This document shows positions 7,200-14,963 of a stretch of DNA of 31,971 nt, one piece after another. The stretch's first letter is position 1; each line of letters starts with the position of its first letter. Source of the DNA: a virus; IMG/VR virus record IMGVR_UViG_3300048919_000398, positions 1 to 31,971 of that record. One strand, written 5' to 3'. A program made the position numbers and the translations under genes. Below the pieces are notes generated by a model. The model ran no database searches and was not told the DNA's origin. It was given only the letters and a program-made list of their open reading frames with translations.

Positions 7200-8000
7200 C
7201 TAATCAATGTTTCTATCAGGCGCATAACTTGTAAACGGCCCCATAGCCATAACTAATCTGTTTATAAAATGATATGTTGCTAAAGCATAGTCATGCGTCT
7301 TATAATCAATAAAACTCATCTTCTTACCAACATATTTTTCAAAACTAGGAAATTTACTAAGCTCATCATCAACTACATAAAGATGTTTTATTTTGTTATT
7401 AACAACCCTAATCTCATCAATCATAGAGTATGAAGGAAGTGTTTCTAGATTAACCCCATTCATAAGGGATATTTTTTTTAAGGCGTACCATTTAAAAGGC
7501 ATTTCTTCGACTTCTCCGGCCATGATTATTATAGCTCGCTTGACGAATTGTTCAATCGTTGCCCACAAATGAATAATTAAACCCTCATCAGCAATTTTCC
7601 TTGCTGACAAGATCTCACAAGCTATATTGAAGTTATGGAAGCCAATCCGAGCATTATCAATTCCCTCTTCATCATGCTTATTATAAAGGGAGCTAAACAT
7701 ACTATTATGCCGCTCATCATAATCTTTAAGTAAAGGGGAAATTTTTTCTGCATTGATATTGTATTGATGCAATGCATACCTATTAAGAATTATTATATCA
7801 TCAACTCTTTTATTGAAGCTATTCAAAAGAGATGATCTTTTTTTACTTTTTATTTCATCAATTTTACTCTGACATTCATCTGCCCCCGGAAAGTCGCAAA
7901 AATCATCAACTTTTCTCTTTATTGTAAGATCAGAGCTACTAATATGAGAATTAATATATTCACTTAGAGTTGGAATGAATTTAGCTATAGTTATTTCCAT
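7200..8000 (-). CDS. 266-aa protein, possible HEPN-type domain
   Basis: An AT-rich minus-strand gene. I choose the ATG at 8000 (MEITIAKFIP) because GAAAGG lies about eight bases upstream; an upstream start would add 23 unlikely residues. The protein is helical and soluble. Around residues 145-210 it has helices reading HLWATIEQFVKRAII and later RVVNNKIKHLYV. That resembles the two conserved helices of HEPN proteins, where Arg/Asn and His form an RNase or nucleotidyltransferase-substrate site, but the R-to-H spacing (seven residues) is outside the usual four to six. HEPN families are common in phage defence and toxin systems. No MNT nucleotidyltransferase partner gene is adjacent. Family assignment is therefore tentative. 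Confidence 0.65.
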   Translation of the reverse strand: MEITIAKFIPTLSEYINSHISSSDLTIKRKVDDFCDFPGADECQSKIDEIKSKKRSSLLNSFNKRVDDIIILNRYALHQYNINAEKISPLLKDYDERHNSMFSSLYNKHDEEGIDNARIGFHNFNIACEILSARKIADEGLIIHLWATIEQFVKRAIIIMAGEVEEMPFKWYALKKISLMNGVNLETLPSYSMIDEIRVVNNKIKHLYVVDDELSKFPSFEKYVGKKMSFIDYKTHDYALATYHFINRLVMAMGPFTSYAPDRNID

Positions 8001-8227
8001 GTCTATTACCTTTCTCTGATTAATGTTGGGCTCTTGACTTTTTTTGAGGCTTCCCCTGCCCCAATTCATTCTATAATAATTGTTAAGTAAATATAAAAAA
8101 CATGTAAAACCACCTGCATAGCAGGTTGCATCGATTGTTCAGATCCAGTGGAACGTACTTATTTAGTAGAAATAGGTGAATCAGATCAATTTAATTTTTA
8201 ACATTTATCATAATAAAGAAATGACAT

Positions 8228-8893
8228 CTATTCAATTACTGTTTCCCGTTGCACAACTTTCGGAGAGTGCTTTTTTTTATGTGTTTTCCCAAACTTAAAC
8301 ATCATGATACAGGAAAAAAAAGTTACAGCAAAGATAAACAAGTACGCAAATATTTTTAGCCACTGAGCCAAAACCAAAGGGAAAGAGCTTAATGAATTAT
8401 ATGTGGAAAATACCGTTAATAAAAACCAGATGATGACTATAAAAAAGCAGACCCACTGGTTAATTTTAGAAACAGACACACTCATTGGGCCAGTTATAAA
8501 TTTTTCGGCAAGATTTTGGTAGCCGGGTCTCTCAAGCAAAGTTTTGTATAGCGGACCAGTTATTTTGTCCTCTAGCAAGTCAAGATGATTCTCCCAATTC
8601 TCTTGCCAATACTTACTTCCTCGACTTGATAGAAACCATGCGAAAGTAAAAACAAAACCAATGCATGAAACCACAAACGACAGGAAGAACTTACTTGGTA
8701 TACTTTCTGATGATAGAATAGAGAAATATCCTGCAAATGCCACAGCTATCAATGCCCAGAAGTAAGTGGCTCTTTTCCAATAAAGTTCAATCTCAAACTT
8801 CCTAATGTCTGAAACTTGATTGAACGCTGCTTTAAGAGTGGCTGAGTCTTTATTGTTAGCTTCAAACTTTGAATTATAATCATCCTGATCCAT
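8228..8893 (-). CDS. RipA-like four-span membrane protein
   Basis: 221 residues with four hydrophobic helices at about 45-65, 72-92, 150-170 and 182-202, and a soluble loop of about 55 residues between the pairs. The start of the first pair (KFEIELYWKRATYFWALI) and the following SRGSKYWQENWENHLDLLE resemble proteins annotated as RipA-family octameric membrane proteins; this is a memory-based match, not a search. The tail is basic (KTHKKKHSPK). The ATG at 8893 is preceded by GGGG; a GTG 12 bases earlier is possible. It lies in the same direction as the 266-aa gene, with 230 bases between, so they may or may not be co-transcribed. Confidence 0.65.
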   Translation of the reverse strand: MDQDDYNSKFEANNKDSATLKAAFNQVSDIRKFEIELYWKRATYFWALIAVAFAGYFSILSSESIPSKFFLSFVVSCIGFVFTFAWFLSSRGSKYWQENWENHLDLLEDKITGPLYKTLLERPGYQNLAEKFITGPMSVSVSKINQWVCFFIVIIWFLLTVFSTYNSLSSFPLVLAQWLKIFAYLFIFAVTFFSCIMMFKFGKTHKKKHSPKVVQRETVIE

Positions 8894-9070
8894 TCTTAAC
8901 CCCACTTGCTGCTTTCAAATAATACACCAGTCTTCATTGCTCGGATAATACTATACGGTTTTATTATAACTCATTTCAACTAAAGAATTAACATTTGCTA
9001 CCAAAACCAAGACTTGTTACTTTTACCATACTATTCTTCAAGCAGTACAAGTCAGTTACTATGAGGCAGT

Positions 9071-9094
9071 ACGCTCTTGGCACAAAGCGGCCTC
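9071..9094. repeat. Fragment of the TTGGCACAAAGCGG repeat
   Basis: ACGCTCTTGGCACAAAGCGG matches the core of the repeat at 14711-14734, with the left arm changed so it no longer pairs. It lies 3' of the umuD'C operon. Confidence 0.45.
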
Positions 9095-9139
9095 CAAGCT
9101 AAAAGTATGACCTAATTATATTCTCTTTATTTTTTAAGG

Positions 9140-10402
9140 TTATCTTACTCTTGGAATATCTTTTATTCTCGTTGTGTAACGTGGCGACAGCATTTCACGC
9201 TTCATCTGCCATGAACTGTCGCGCTCTCCCTGCCCTGCAAACCAGATCTTACCTTTACCTGAGCGATTGATACCGTCCAGGGCTGCCATCAGTACATCTG
9301 CATTCGCATGCGGTTGCTGTTCACTGAACATGTCAAACTGCGTCACGCCTGACTGGTAAAAGTCACCTAGCATCACCCCTGCTTTGGCGTACCGAAAACC
9401 ATCACGCCAGATAGTGCTAAGACCGCGAAGAGCTGATTCGATGATGTCCCGCGTATCATTGGTCGGATAATCGATGATGCATGATGCAGTATTCGAATAT
9501 CGCGGCTCATCGCCGTGCCTGCCGGTAGCAACTGACACACTGATATGGCGGCAGCGCGAATTCTGCTCCCTGAGCTTCTCCGCCGCACGTGTGGCATAAA
9601 GCACGATAGCCTGCTGCATGTCTTCCAGTTTTGTGACTCTCTCGCCAAATGACCGCGAATTCAGTATGTGTTGCTTCGGCGGCGGCGCGTCCTCGAGCGC
9701 GATGCAGGACTCGCCATTCAGCTCACGCAAAATACGCTCAACAATAACGTCAAAATTTTTCCGTATCATGCTGATGTTGCTGTCTGCCAGCTGCAGAGCA
9801 GTCGTTATTCCCAGCTGGTTCAGCCGCTTACTGATGCGCTGACCAATTCCCCAGATATCGCTGACATCTGTAAGATGCAGGAGCTTTCGCTGCCGGCTTC
9901 TGTCAGACAAATCCACGACGCCGTTAGTCTGTGTCCACTTCTTGGCCGCGTGATTGGCAAGTTTGGCCAGCGCTTTAGTAGGCGCAAATCCCACACCGAT
10001 TATTAGCCCGGTTTCCTTCCGGATACGCTCACGCATCTGCTGCCCGAATGTCTCGAGCGGAATAATGTTGCTAATCCCGGTAACGTCCAGAAATGACTCA
10101 TCAATGGAGTAAACTTCCTGACCCGCAGCCATCTCACCCAGAATGGCCATCATGCGTGCTGACATGTCGCCGTACAGCTCGTAGTTGGAGCTGAATACGT
10201 GAACACCGTTCTCACGGAAGAAACGTACATTTTTAAACAGCGGCGCAGCCATTTTGATGCCCATTCGCTTTGCCTCTACTGAGCGCGCGATCACGCAGCC
10301 GTCGTTGTTCGATACGACGACAATGGGTTTACCGCGCAGATCGGGCCTGAATACAGTTTCGCAGGAGGCGTAAAAGTTGTTGGCATCGGCCAGCGCAAAC
10401 AT
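9140..10402 (-). CDS. umuC: UmuC-type Y-family DNA polymerase, copy 2 (divergent)
   Basis: A 420-aa UmuC homologue clearly different from copies 1 and 3. Asp6 sits in LADANNFYAS and the second metal motif is YSIDESF (Ala to Ser). The hairpin motif IWGIGQRISKRL, the SRSFGERVT segment and the DUF4113 tail (FAGQGERDSSW, MLSPRYTTR) are present, so the enzyme should be active. The beta-clamp motif is changed to TQFDMF, a weaker-looking form of QLNLF. It begins two bases after the stop of the umuD'-like gene and forms a normal umuD-umuC order. It would synthesise across DNA lesions with two UmuD' subunits. Confidence 0.95.
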   Translation of the reverse strand: MFALADANNFYASCETVFRPDLRGKPIVVVSNNDGCVIARSVEAKRMGIKMAAPLFKNVRFFRENGVHVFSSNYELYGDMSARMMAILGEMAAGQEVYSIDESFLDVTGISNIIPLETFGQQMRERIRKETGLIIGVGFAPTKALAKLANHAAKKWTQTNGVVDLSDRSRQRKLLHLTDVSDIWGIGQRISKRLNQLGITTALQLADSNISMIRKNFDVIVERILRELNGESCIALEDAPPPKQHILNSRSFGERVTKLEDMQQAIVLYATRAAEKLREQNSRCRHISVSVATGRHGDEPRYSNTASCIIDYPTNDTRDIIESALRGLSTIWRDGFRYAKAGVMLGDFYQSGVTQFDMFSEQQPHANADVLMAALDGINRSGKGKIWFAGQGERDSSWQMKREMLSPRYTTRIKDIPRVR

Positions 10403-10404
10403 AG

Positions 10405-10782
10405 TTAATCCCCTGCTGGTCCGTTGAATCCCACCCCGGCTACATCAGTGAGGGCATAGGCAACCACACCCCACACTGGAAGAGCCTGGCTTATATCAAG
10501 CAGCGTAACAGTCTCGTCCTCGTCAAGCGCCTGCAAAGCGGGAACAGGATTGAGAAGCAGCCGCCTCAGCGTAAGCTCCCCATCAAACTCAGCAACGATT
10601 AGCTGACCGTGCGCTGGTGTCAGCGCGCGATCAATGGCCAGCACGGATCCTTTGACAATCCCGGCACCGGGACAATCGCTTTCGCTACGCATTAGATAGG
10701 TTGAATAAGGTGAAAGATAGACCAGATCGCCCAAGTTCAGGCGCGTTTCAGTATAGTTCTGGGCGGGGCTCTGAAATGCCAT
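10405..10782 (-). CDS. umuD: UmuD'-like protein lacking the cleaved N-terminus and the protease dyad
   Basis: 125 residues matching UmuD from the cleavage site on. M1-A2-F3-Q4-S5-P6 lies opposite C24-G25-F26-P27-S28-P29 of E. coli UmuD. Removing Met would leave the UmuD' form directly. No in-frame ATG, GTG or TTG occurs before a TAA 27 bases upstream, and GGAG lies seven bases before this ATG, so the short form is the real product. The catalytic Ser60 position holds Cys37 (or Asp36, depending on a one-residue gap), and Lys97 is Arg73 (LTLRRL). Self-cleavage is thus neither needed nor likely. The fold is kept (VLAIDRALTPAHGQ). Phage P1 HumD is a known precedent for a gene-encoded UmuD' form. 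It should pair with the UmuC just downstream. Confidence 0.9.
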   Translation of the reverse strand: MAFQSPAQNYTETRLNLGDLVYLSPYSTYLMRSESDCPGAGIVKGSVLAIDRALTPAHGQLIVAEFDGELTLRRLLLNPVPALQALDEDETVTLLDISQALPVWGVVAYALTDVAGVGFNGPAGD

Positions 10783-10817
10783 TGCAATGCTCCATTCTAA
10801 CCAGCGTTATTCAACTC

Positions 10818-10856
10818 CTGATATGAGTATAAGACGCTACAGGCGGCAATGCTCAA
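10818..10856 (-). promoter_or_regulatory. Probable promoter with imperfect LexA box for umuD'C
   Basis: On the minus strand CTTATACTCATATCAG (10833 to 10818) differs from CTG-N10-CAG by one half-site base. TATACT or TTATAC within it could be the -10, with TTGAGC (10856 to 10851) 18-19 bases upstream as -35. This box is much weaker than the three perfect ones, so the operon may be partly derepressed. Confidence 0.45.
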
Positions 10857-11056
10857 ATGTGCAGACTAATGTAAGTGATGAGCAATCTCTGGACATTAAA
10901 AACATGATCATGGAATAGCTTTACACATTAAACATGACATACAAATTTCGCGTGACTCTTTCGGTCGTAAGTATTATGTTGAAAAAGGAGGTGTTTTCGC
11001 TCCAATTTCAAAGTTGCTGATGACGGCCTTGCACACAGTAAAATAAGGAAATAAAG

Positions 11057-11284
11057 ATGGCTTTAGTTTGTAATGACATTGATAAACTTAAGAAAGAAAT
11101 CGTAGAAAAATATAAGGTTACCAAGAGTGAAAAGCTAACAGGCACTGCATTTCTGTTTGCAGAGCCGGCATTCAATGGTTTCATTGTCAATGTTTTTAAC
11201 AACGGAACAGTGCAGTTTCAAGGCGGCTTCTGTGCGGAGCTCAAACAACAGATGGAAAACTTAGTCGGTTTTATCAACAGCTAA
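11057..11284 (+). CDS. Small 75-aa protein of unknown function
   Basis: Good ribosome site (AAGGA seven bases before the ATG) and a strong terminator just after. The protein starts with a lysine-rich helix (DIDKLKKEIVEKYKVTK), followed by a beta-rich part (GTAFLFAEPAFNGFIVNVFN, NGTVQFQGG) and a short final helix. No cysteine motif, signal or membrane segment is seen; there are two isolated cysteines. I do not recognise it. The clean signals on both sides indicate a real, singly transcribed gene. Confidence 0.65.
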   Translation: MALVCNDIDKLKKEIVEKYKVTKSEKLTGTAFLFAEPAFNGFIVNVFNNGTVQFQGGFCAELKQQMENLVGFINS

Positions 11285-11285
11285 G

Positions 11286-11573
11286 CTAAAGCCGCCCTAG
11301 AGGCGGCTTTTTTTGTATACAGAAAATTTTTTGTTTGTCGAAGCCTTGATGGAAGAACTGATAACGAAGTCCAATGGCACTGACGAGAAGAACCGGATCG
11401 CATGTTATCAGAACCTCAATATCGGACTCGGGATCTTCAGCAATAACCCTGCAATTTATGTTTAGCCTTTCCAGCTCCTGCTGAAGTGACTTGATAAACC
11501 TTTCGGTAAACGCGAAAGGAAAAAACCTTTTGCAGTGGTAATCGTACCAAGGTGGGGCTAGGACTGTGAACAA
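11286..11573 (-). CDS. Possible 95-aa protein, uncertain
   Basis: An open frame from a TTG codon at 11573. The reading is protein-like (RFIKSLQQELERLNINCRV, then DIEVLITCDPVLLVSAIG), with an alternating helix/strand pattern. Its last codons run through the terminator stem, which suggests either read-through into the stem or a shifted end. No good ribosome site precedes the TTG, and no ATG is in frame; an ATG 22 bases upstream lies in another frame, so a frameshifted gene start is possible. No family recognised. Confidence 0.35.
   Translation of the reverse strand: MFTVLAPPWYDYHCKRFFPFAFTERFIKSLQQELERLNINCRVIAEDPESDIEVLITCDPVLLVSAIGLRYQFFHQGFDKQKIFCIQKKPPLGRL
11288..11315. terminator. Rho-independent terminator
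   Basis: AAAGCCGCC (11288-11296) pairs perfectly with GGCGGCTTT (11302-11310) around a five-base loop, followed by more T. It ends the 75-aa gene. The A-run on the left could make it work in both directions. Confidence 0.9.
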
Positions 11574-11954
11574 CGTAGATAGCTTTTCCTGTCATAACTC
11601 GCCCTTTTATATTAGTTCATCTAACAATCAGTATTATGCAACCCTGGGAAGCTTCATGGGTGTCCCACGCGTGACAAAAGTAAGATACAGCCTCGCACAA
11701 TGTTGATGTAAGATGACCATATCGAGTTGATTGATATGCTGGCGTTATTCCTCGCTTTGATAAGTTCACGCGTTCAGATATAATCTGCAGGGCCATCTTC
11801 CAGCTTTCATGATGAAATTGAAGAGTCGATTAAACAGAGCATCGAGGCGGTGAACTGAAGCGACAAATCTTTCCGCACCGAAGAAATTAAACGGTAGTTA
11901 ATGGGTAAATCGTAGTGTGTTAACGGCAGAACTCCGCCGTTTATTGAGGTTATT
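11574..11954. other. Gene-free stretch before the membrane pair
   Basis: No intact gene. Around 11805-11900 the plus strand reads FHDEIEESIKQSIEAVN, stop, SDKSFRTEEIKR, stop, which could be the remains of a small gene such as a ribbon-helix-helix antitoxin; this is only a suspicion. TGAGG lies just before the next ATG. Confidence 0.3.
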
Positions 11955-12827
11955 ATGAAAAAGTCTAAAGCCCCTTCTAGTAAAAAAGCAATAACGTCAT
12001 TGGCTATATCAGCCGTAGTTGTTGGTATTATGATGATATTATTACCTGAAAAATTTCAAACTACACCTTTAGCTTTCGGTCTATGCGCAATTGTTGGATC
12101 TTTTTTTGCTTCTCTTTTTCAAAGATCATCAAACAAAAAAACAGAAAAGTTAAAGAGAGATGCTGAATTAGATATTGACATTCTTTACACCTCACACAAA
12201 GTTAAGAAAGGGCATAAAGTTATATTAATGAGCAAAGTTCAACGTGAACTCGAGAAAATTATTCATGATGAGATTCAAGGCAAAGAAGTAAATGAGGCCA
12301 GAAAGGAAGTGTTGTTCTCCCTTGTTCATAAATATAAGAGTCAAGGAATAGTAATTGATAATGAAGCTTTAGCTAAAATTACTAGTTACGAAAGGAATGA
12401 ACATTCAACCCCATCCGAGAAAGATGATTCTGTTAATGAACAACTAAAAAACCACACCGTTACTCAATTATTCTTAGTGTCTAAGAGACAAGATTTATTT
12501 TGGGCTAAAAATATTGCAATTCTAGCAACCACCGTCTCCGCAGGCATCGCTCACTTCTACTACCCAACACACCAACTGATAAGCTTGATACCTGCTTTTT
12601 TGTATCTCGCACTTTTGATAAAAGAAATGGTCTTAACACGTCGGGTAGAAATGGGTTACTTTGGTAAAAATAAGTTTGAAGCAATTCAGTTGCTGATTTT
12701 TATTGAAAAAAACAAAGATAATCTAGATCTCAACGGCCCTAGGGGCAGCAAGCGTAAAATATTCAAAGCTACAGTTATTGAGGGGCGCCGAGTTCCAGTG
12801 GGTGGTGTTGAGGGTGTTTATCAATGA
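11955..12827 (+). CDS. 290-aa multi-span membrane protein, first of a pair
   Basis: The N-terminus is basic, then two hydrophobic helices at about 12-30 and 36-55, a long charged cytoplasmic-type region (about 60-180, many Lys/Glu, likely coiled coil), and a second helix pair at about 185-230, followed by a basic tail (GPRGSKRKIFKATVIEG). Family unknown. AT-rich, with TGAGG before the ATG. Its last four bases overlap the next gene (ATGA), so the two proteins are translationally coupled and probably act together in the membrane. Such coupled membrane pairs in orphan islands are often cargo or defence genes, but nothing in the sequence proves this. Confidence 0.7.
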   Translation: MKKSKAPSSKKAITSLAISAVVVGIMMILLPEKFQTTPLAFGLCAIVGSFFASLFQRSSNKKTEKLKRDAELDIDILYTSHKVKKGHKVILMSKVQRELEKIIHDEIQGKEVNEARKEVLFSLVHKYKSQGIVIDNEALAKITSYERNEHSTPSEKDDSVNEQLKNHTVTQLFLVSKRQDLFWAKNIAILATTVSAGIAHFYYPTHQLISLIPAFLYLALLIKEMVLTRRVEMGYFGKNKFEAIQLLIFIEKNKDNLDLNGPRGSKRKIFKATVIEGRRVPVGGVEGVYQ

Positions 12828-13228
12828 ATCAGGATGAGTTAACAAAATCAGCTAATAGAGCGCTGGATATATTGTTCTTTAACTATCCGGTAAGATGTGC
12901 GATAGGTGTCGTATTTGGCATGATTATCTGGTTTGGATTTGATGCTTACCCTATTTTATTTGAGTTGCTAAGAGCAACAAACGGAAATGGAACGAAGTTC
13001 TTTTTCTCGCTGATCGCCTACTTGCTCGTGCATAGTAAAACTGTATATGAAGCTTTTACAGGAAAGATATTAAGCGAACAAATGATGCAAACTCTGAACT
13101 TCATCGAGAAAACTGAAGTCTCTAGGGCACAGAAGGATCTTTTGTATATTGAGGCTGTCAGCAAATACATAAAAGCTTTAGATAAGAATGATCTGGAAGC
13201 TAAAAATGAGGAAGTGACAGAAGAATAA
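12824..13228 (+). CDS. 134-aa membrane protein, second of a pair
   Basis: Two hydrophobic helices (about 22-42, VRCAIGVVFGMIIWFGFDAY, and about 57-75), then a charged helical C-terminus with many Lys and Glu (ALDKNDLEAKNEEVTEE). It starts inside the last codons of the previous gene (ATGA overlap), so it is produced in step with it. The layout, hairpin plus acidic tail, fits a small partner of the 290-aa protein. No family recognised and no terminator seen directly downstream. Confidence 0.7.
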   Translation: MNQDELTKSANRALDILFFNYPVRCAIGVVFGMIIWFGFDAYPILFELLRATNGNGTKFFFSLIAYLLVHSKTVYEAFTGKILSEQMMQTLNFIEKTEVSRAQKDLLYIEAVSKYIKALDKNDLEAKNEEVTEE

Positions 13229-13471
13229 ATTTGACCTGCTTCTGTATAAAATAATTAGATCAGCATATTAAATTTGCAGAAGCGGGTTTTAGAAAACAAT
13301 GCACGCCAGACTGTTAACACAAATATCAAGTTGAGCAACGCTGACAAAAGCTTTTAATACAGCAATGAAATCAACGGACATACAAAATTGACCTGTACCC
13401 TGTTGATTAACAATCCGCTATGTTAGTTATGTCCGCGTCTGTACCAGGGCTGCTGTTGCAGCCTTCATAAA

Positions 13472-13612
13472 TTAAACTTCAATCGACTCTGATATCTTCA
13501 GGGCATCATCGACCTCAATACCAAGGTAACATACGATGCTTTGAAGTGTTTGTGACCCAAGAGTAACTGAATCACTCGAAGATTGTTCGTATTTTGATAG
13601 ATCAGAAGTAGC
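13472..13612 (-). pseudogene. C-terminal fragment of a tyrosine recombinase, frameshifted
   Basis: The minus strand reads NLRVIQLLLGHKHF, then homology moves to the next frame as LQSIVCYLGIEVDDALKISE and ends at a TAA. Plasmid-borne phage-type integrases end in a very similar stretch (LLGHTKLESTVRYLGIEVDDALEI, split here only by memory). The LLGH box and the catalytic-tyrosine region are recognisable, with the tyrosine in CYLGIEV. Nothing of the N-terminal part remains. It shows that integron-like or plasmid integrase DNA once lay here. Confidence 0.65.
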
Positions 13613-13680
13613 AAATTAAACAAAACTTCACCAAAGTAACCAAATCTGGATAACTGATTAGTTCATAAGGACAACAAATA

Positions 13681-14562
13681 ATGTCATTTAATAATAAAAG
13701 CCTCTTTATTACCCTCTTATCCCTCTACACATTTCAGACTTATGCAGCACATTGCACTGCGCAAATCTTGGCTAAAAACAAACTGAACAACTTCATCCTT
13801 GTGAGCAAGCAGCCAGGAACTGGGATTCCAAAATCTGTATCAATCACTACTGATAGTCCTGATGGGTATCTCCGCACATCGGTTAAAAGTAACTTCAGTC
13901 AATGTGGTGAGCTAATTGGCGGCCGTATGGAAGAGGTCAAAACCTCCATAGGCCAGAAAACAGTTTTCACGGCAAACTCTGAAGTTCAGTTGAATAAAAC
14001 GGAATTTGGCTGGCGCATCAAGCTGAACTCAAACGGGATCATAGCCGATAAAAAAAGTCAGAAAACCACTCAGGTATATAGGCAGACTCTTGAGGGAGTG
14101 TATCAGCTTAACGATAAAGGAATTATAAGCCACGCGGTTAGTCATTCGATTATCGCGGCCACAAAACCGGAAGATAAAGACAAAACCGCAATAAGCACAG
14201 TCGAATATACCTTTAATTCATCAGGACTACTGGCAAGCGCGGCAAGTAAAGGAAGTATGGCGATAGATAATAATACGGTTGTATATAGTTATGATGTCAA
14301 TCATCGGCTAATCAAAACTCAATCACCCTCAACCATTGAAGAGTATGGCTATGATAACGAGGGACGTGAGTTGACCCTGAGCAAGACCCAGACATATTTC
14401 ACCATCGAAAAAAATCTGGCTACATGCTCGCAGTGGAACTCGCATGGAGAATGCACTCTTGCCAATATTAATATCACAATCACCCCTACTGATCTTACAG
14501 GTAAACAATATGTGGACAAACATAACGCCGTAATGACGGCGTTATATGAATATTGGAAATGA
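13681..14562 (+). CDS. Secreted 293-aa protein with YD-repeat-like segment
   Basis: A signal peptide is clear: basic start, hydrophobic core (SLFITLLSLYTFQT) and a probable cut after YAA before HCT. The mature protein is rich in Ser, Thr and Asn and probably beta-structured. Residues about 195-240 contain two short repeats (VVYSYDVNHRLIKTQS and IEEYGYDNEGRELTLSKTQ) like the YD repeats of Rhs-type proteins, but far too few to be a toxin shell. Three cysteine-containing spots could form periplasmic disulfides. Ribosome site AAGGA. The protein is likely periplasmic or surface-exposed; the function is unknown. Confidence 0.75.
   Translation: MSFNNKSLFITLLSLYTFQTYAAHCTAQILAKNKLNNFILVSKQPGTGIPKSVSITTDSPDGYLRTSVKSNFSQCGELIGGRMEEVKTSIGQKTVFTANSEVQLNKTEFGWRIKLNSNGIIADKKSQKTTQVYRQTLEGVYQLNDKGIISHAVSHSIIAATKPEDKDKTAISTVEYTFNSSGLLASAASKGSMAIDNNTVVYSYDVNHRLIKTQSPSTIEEYGYDNEGRELTLSKTQTYFTIEKNLATCSQWNSHGECTLANINITITPTDLTGKQYVDKHNAVMTALYEYWK
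14522..14545 (+). other. Perfect hairpin inside the 3' end of the secreted-protein gene
   Basis: ATAACGCCGT (14522-14531) pairs fully with ACGGCGTTAT (14536-14545) around AATG. It ends 17 bases before the stop and has no T-run. A second inverted repeat, ACCATTTCG/CGAAATGGT, lies just after the stop (14562-14596). Together they could protect the transcript's 3' end. Confidence 0.55.
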
Positions 14563-14710
14563 CCATTTCGCCTGCTACATCGGGAGTCGAAATGGTATTG
14601 GATCCGACTCTAGATTCTTTATTTCATCCAGATTCTGAACTGAACCACCCCAGCATAACTTGGTCGAATAGACTGCTCCCCTTTAATTAATCCGACATAA
14701 TTTCAGCAAC

Positions 14711-14767
14711 GTCCGCTTCTGGCACAAAGCGGACATTGAAAGCTTTCAAGATTGGACCGCATGCCCC
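14711..14767. repeat. Dispersed repeat, best-preserved copy with inverted repeat
   Basis: GTCCGCTT (14711-14718) pairs with AAGCGGAC (14727-14734) around CTGGCACA. The following ATTGAAAGCTTTCAAGATTGG extends the match to 3792-3846. Similar or decayed cores occur at 7063, 9071 and 29597. Confidence 0.7.
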
Positions 14768-14780
14768 GCCGCCGCTATTG

Positions 14781-14963
14781 TTAAGCTTGCAGTAACACTG
14801 ATAATGCAATGCTGTCAGCTAAATCAGGCCGTCGCTTTGATAGCCCTACTATCTTTCTGGCAACCGTTTCCTGCGTGACCAGTTCACCGCTGGCGACCAG
14901 CTGTCATACGGCCTTCCCCATTGCCATGCATGCTGTCTGACACACCTGTTCCTCAAATTCCCT
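14781..14963 (-). pseudogene. Decayed small gene, possibly AriR/YmgB-like
   Basis: The minus strand reads EQVCQTACMAMGKAV, a TGA stop, QLVASGELVTQETVARKIVG, LSKRRPDLADSIALSVLLQA and a stop. The pattern G-x-AV, SG-x-x-V, a helix, then two more helices resembles the E. coli AriR/YmgB regulator of biofilm and acid resistance, but identity is low and I rate it only as a possibility. The in-frame stop and missing start make it a pseudogene. The window's clear YcgZ/YmgA-type genes at 27.1-27.7 kb make this family link more plausible. Confidence 0.5.

Noticed and set aside
11805-11900. Possible antitoxin remnant upstream of the membrane pair
   Set aside because: Only short pieces in one frame with two stops; too little to name a family, so it is mentioned only as part of the gap.
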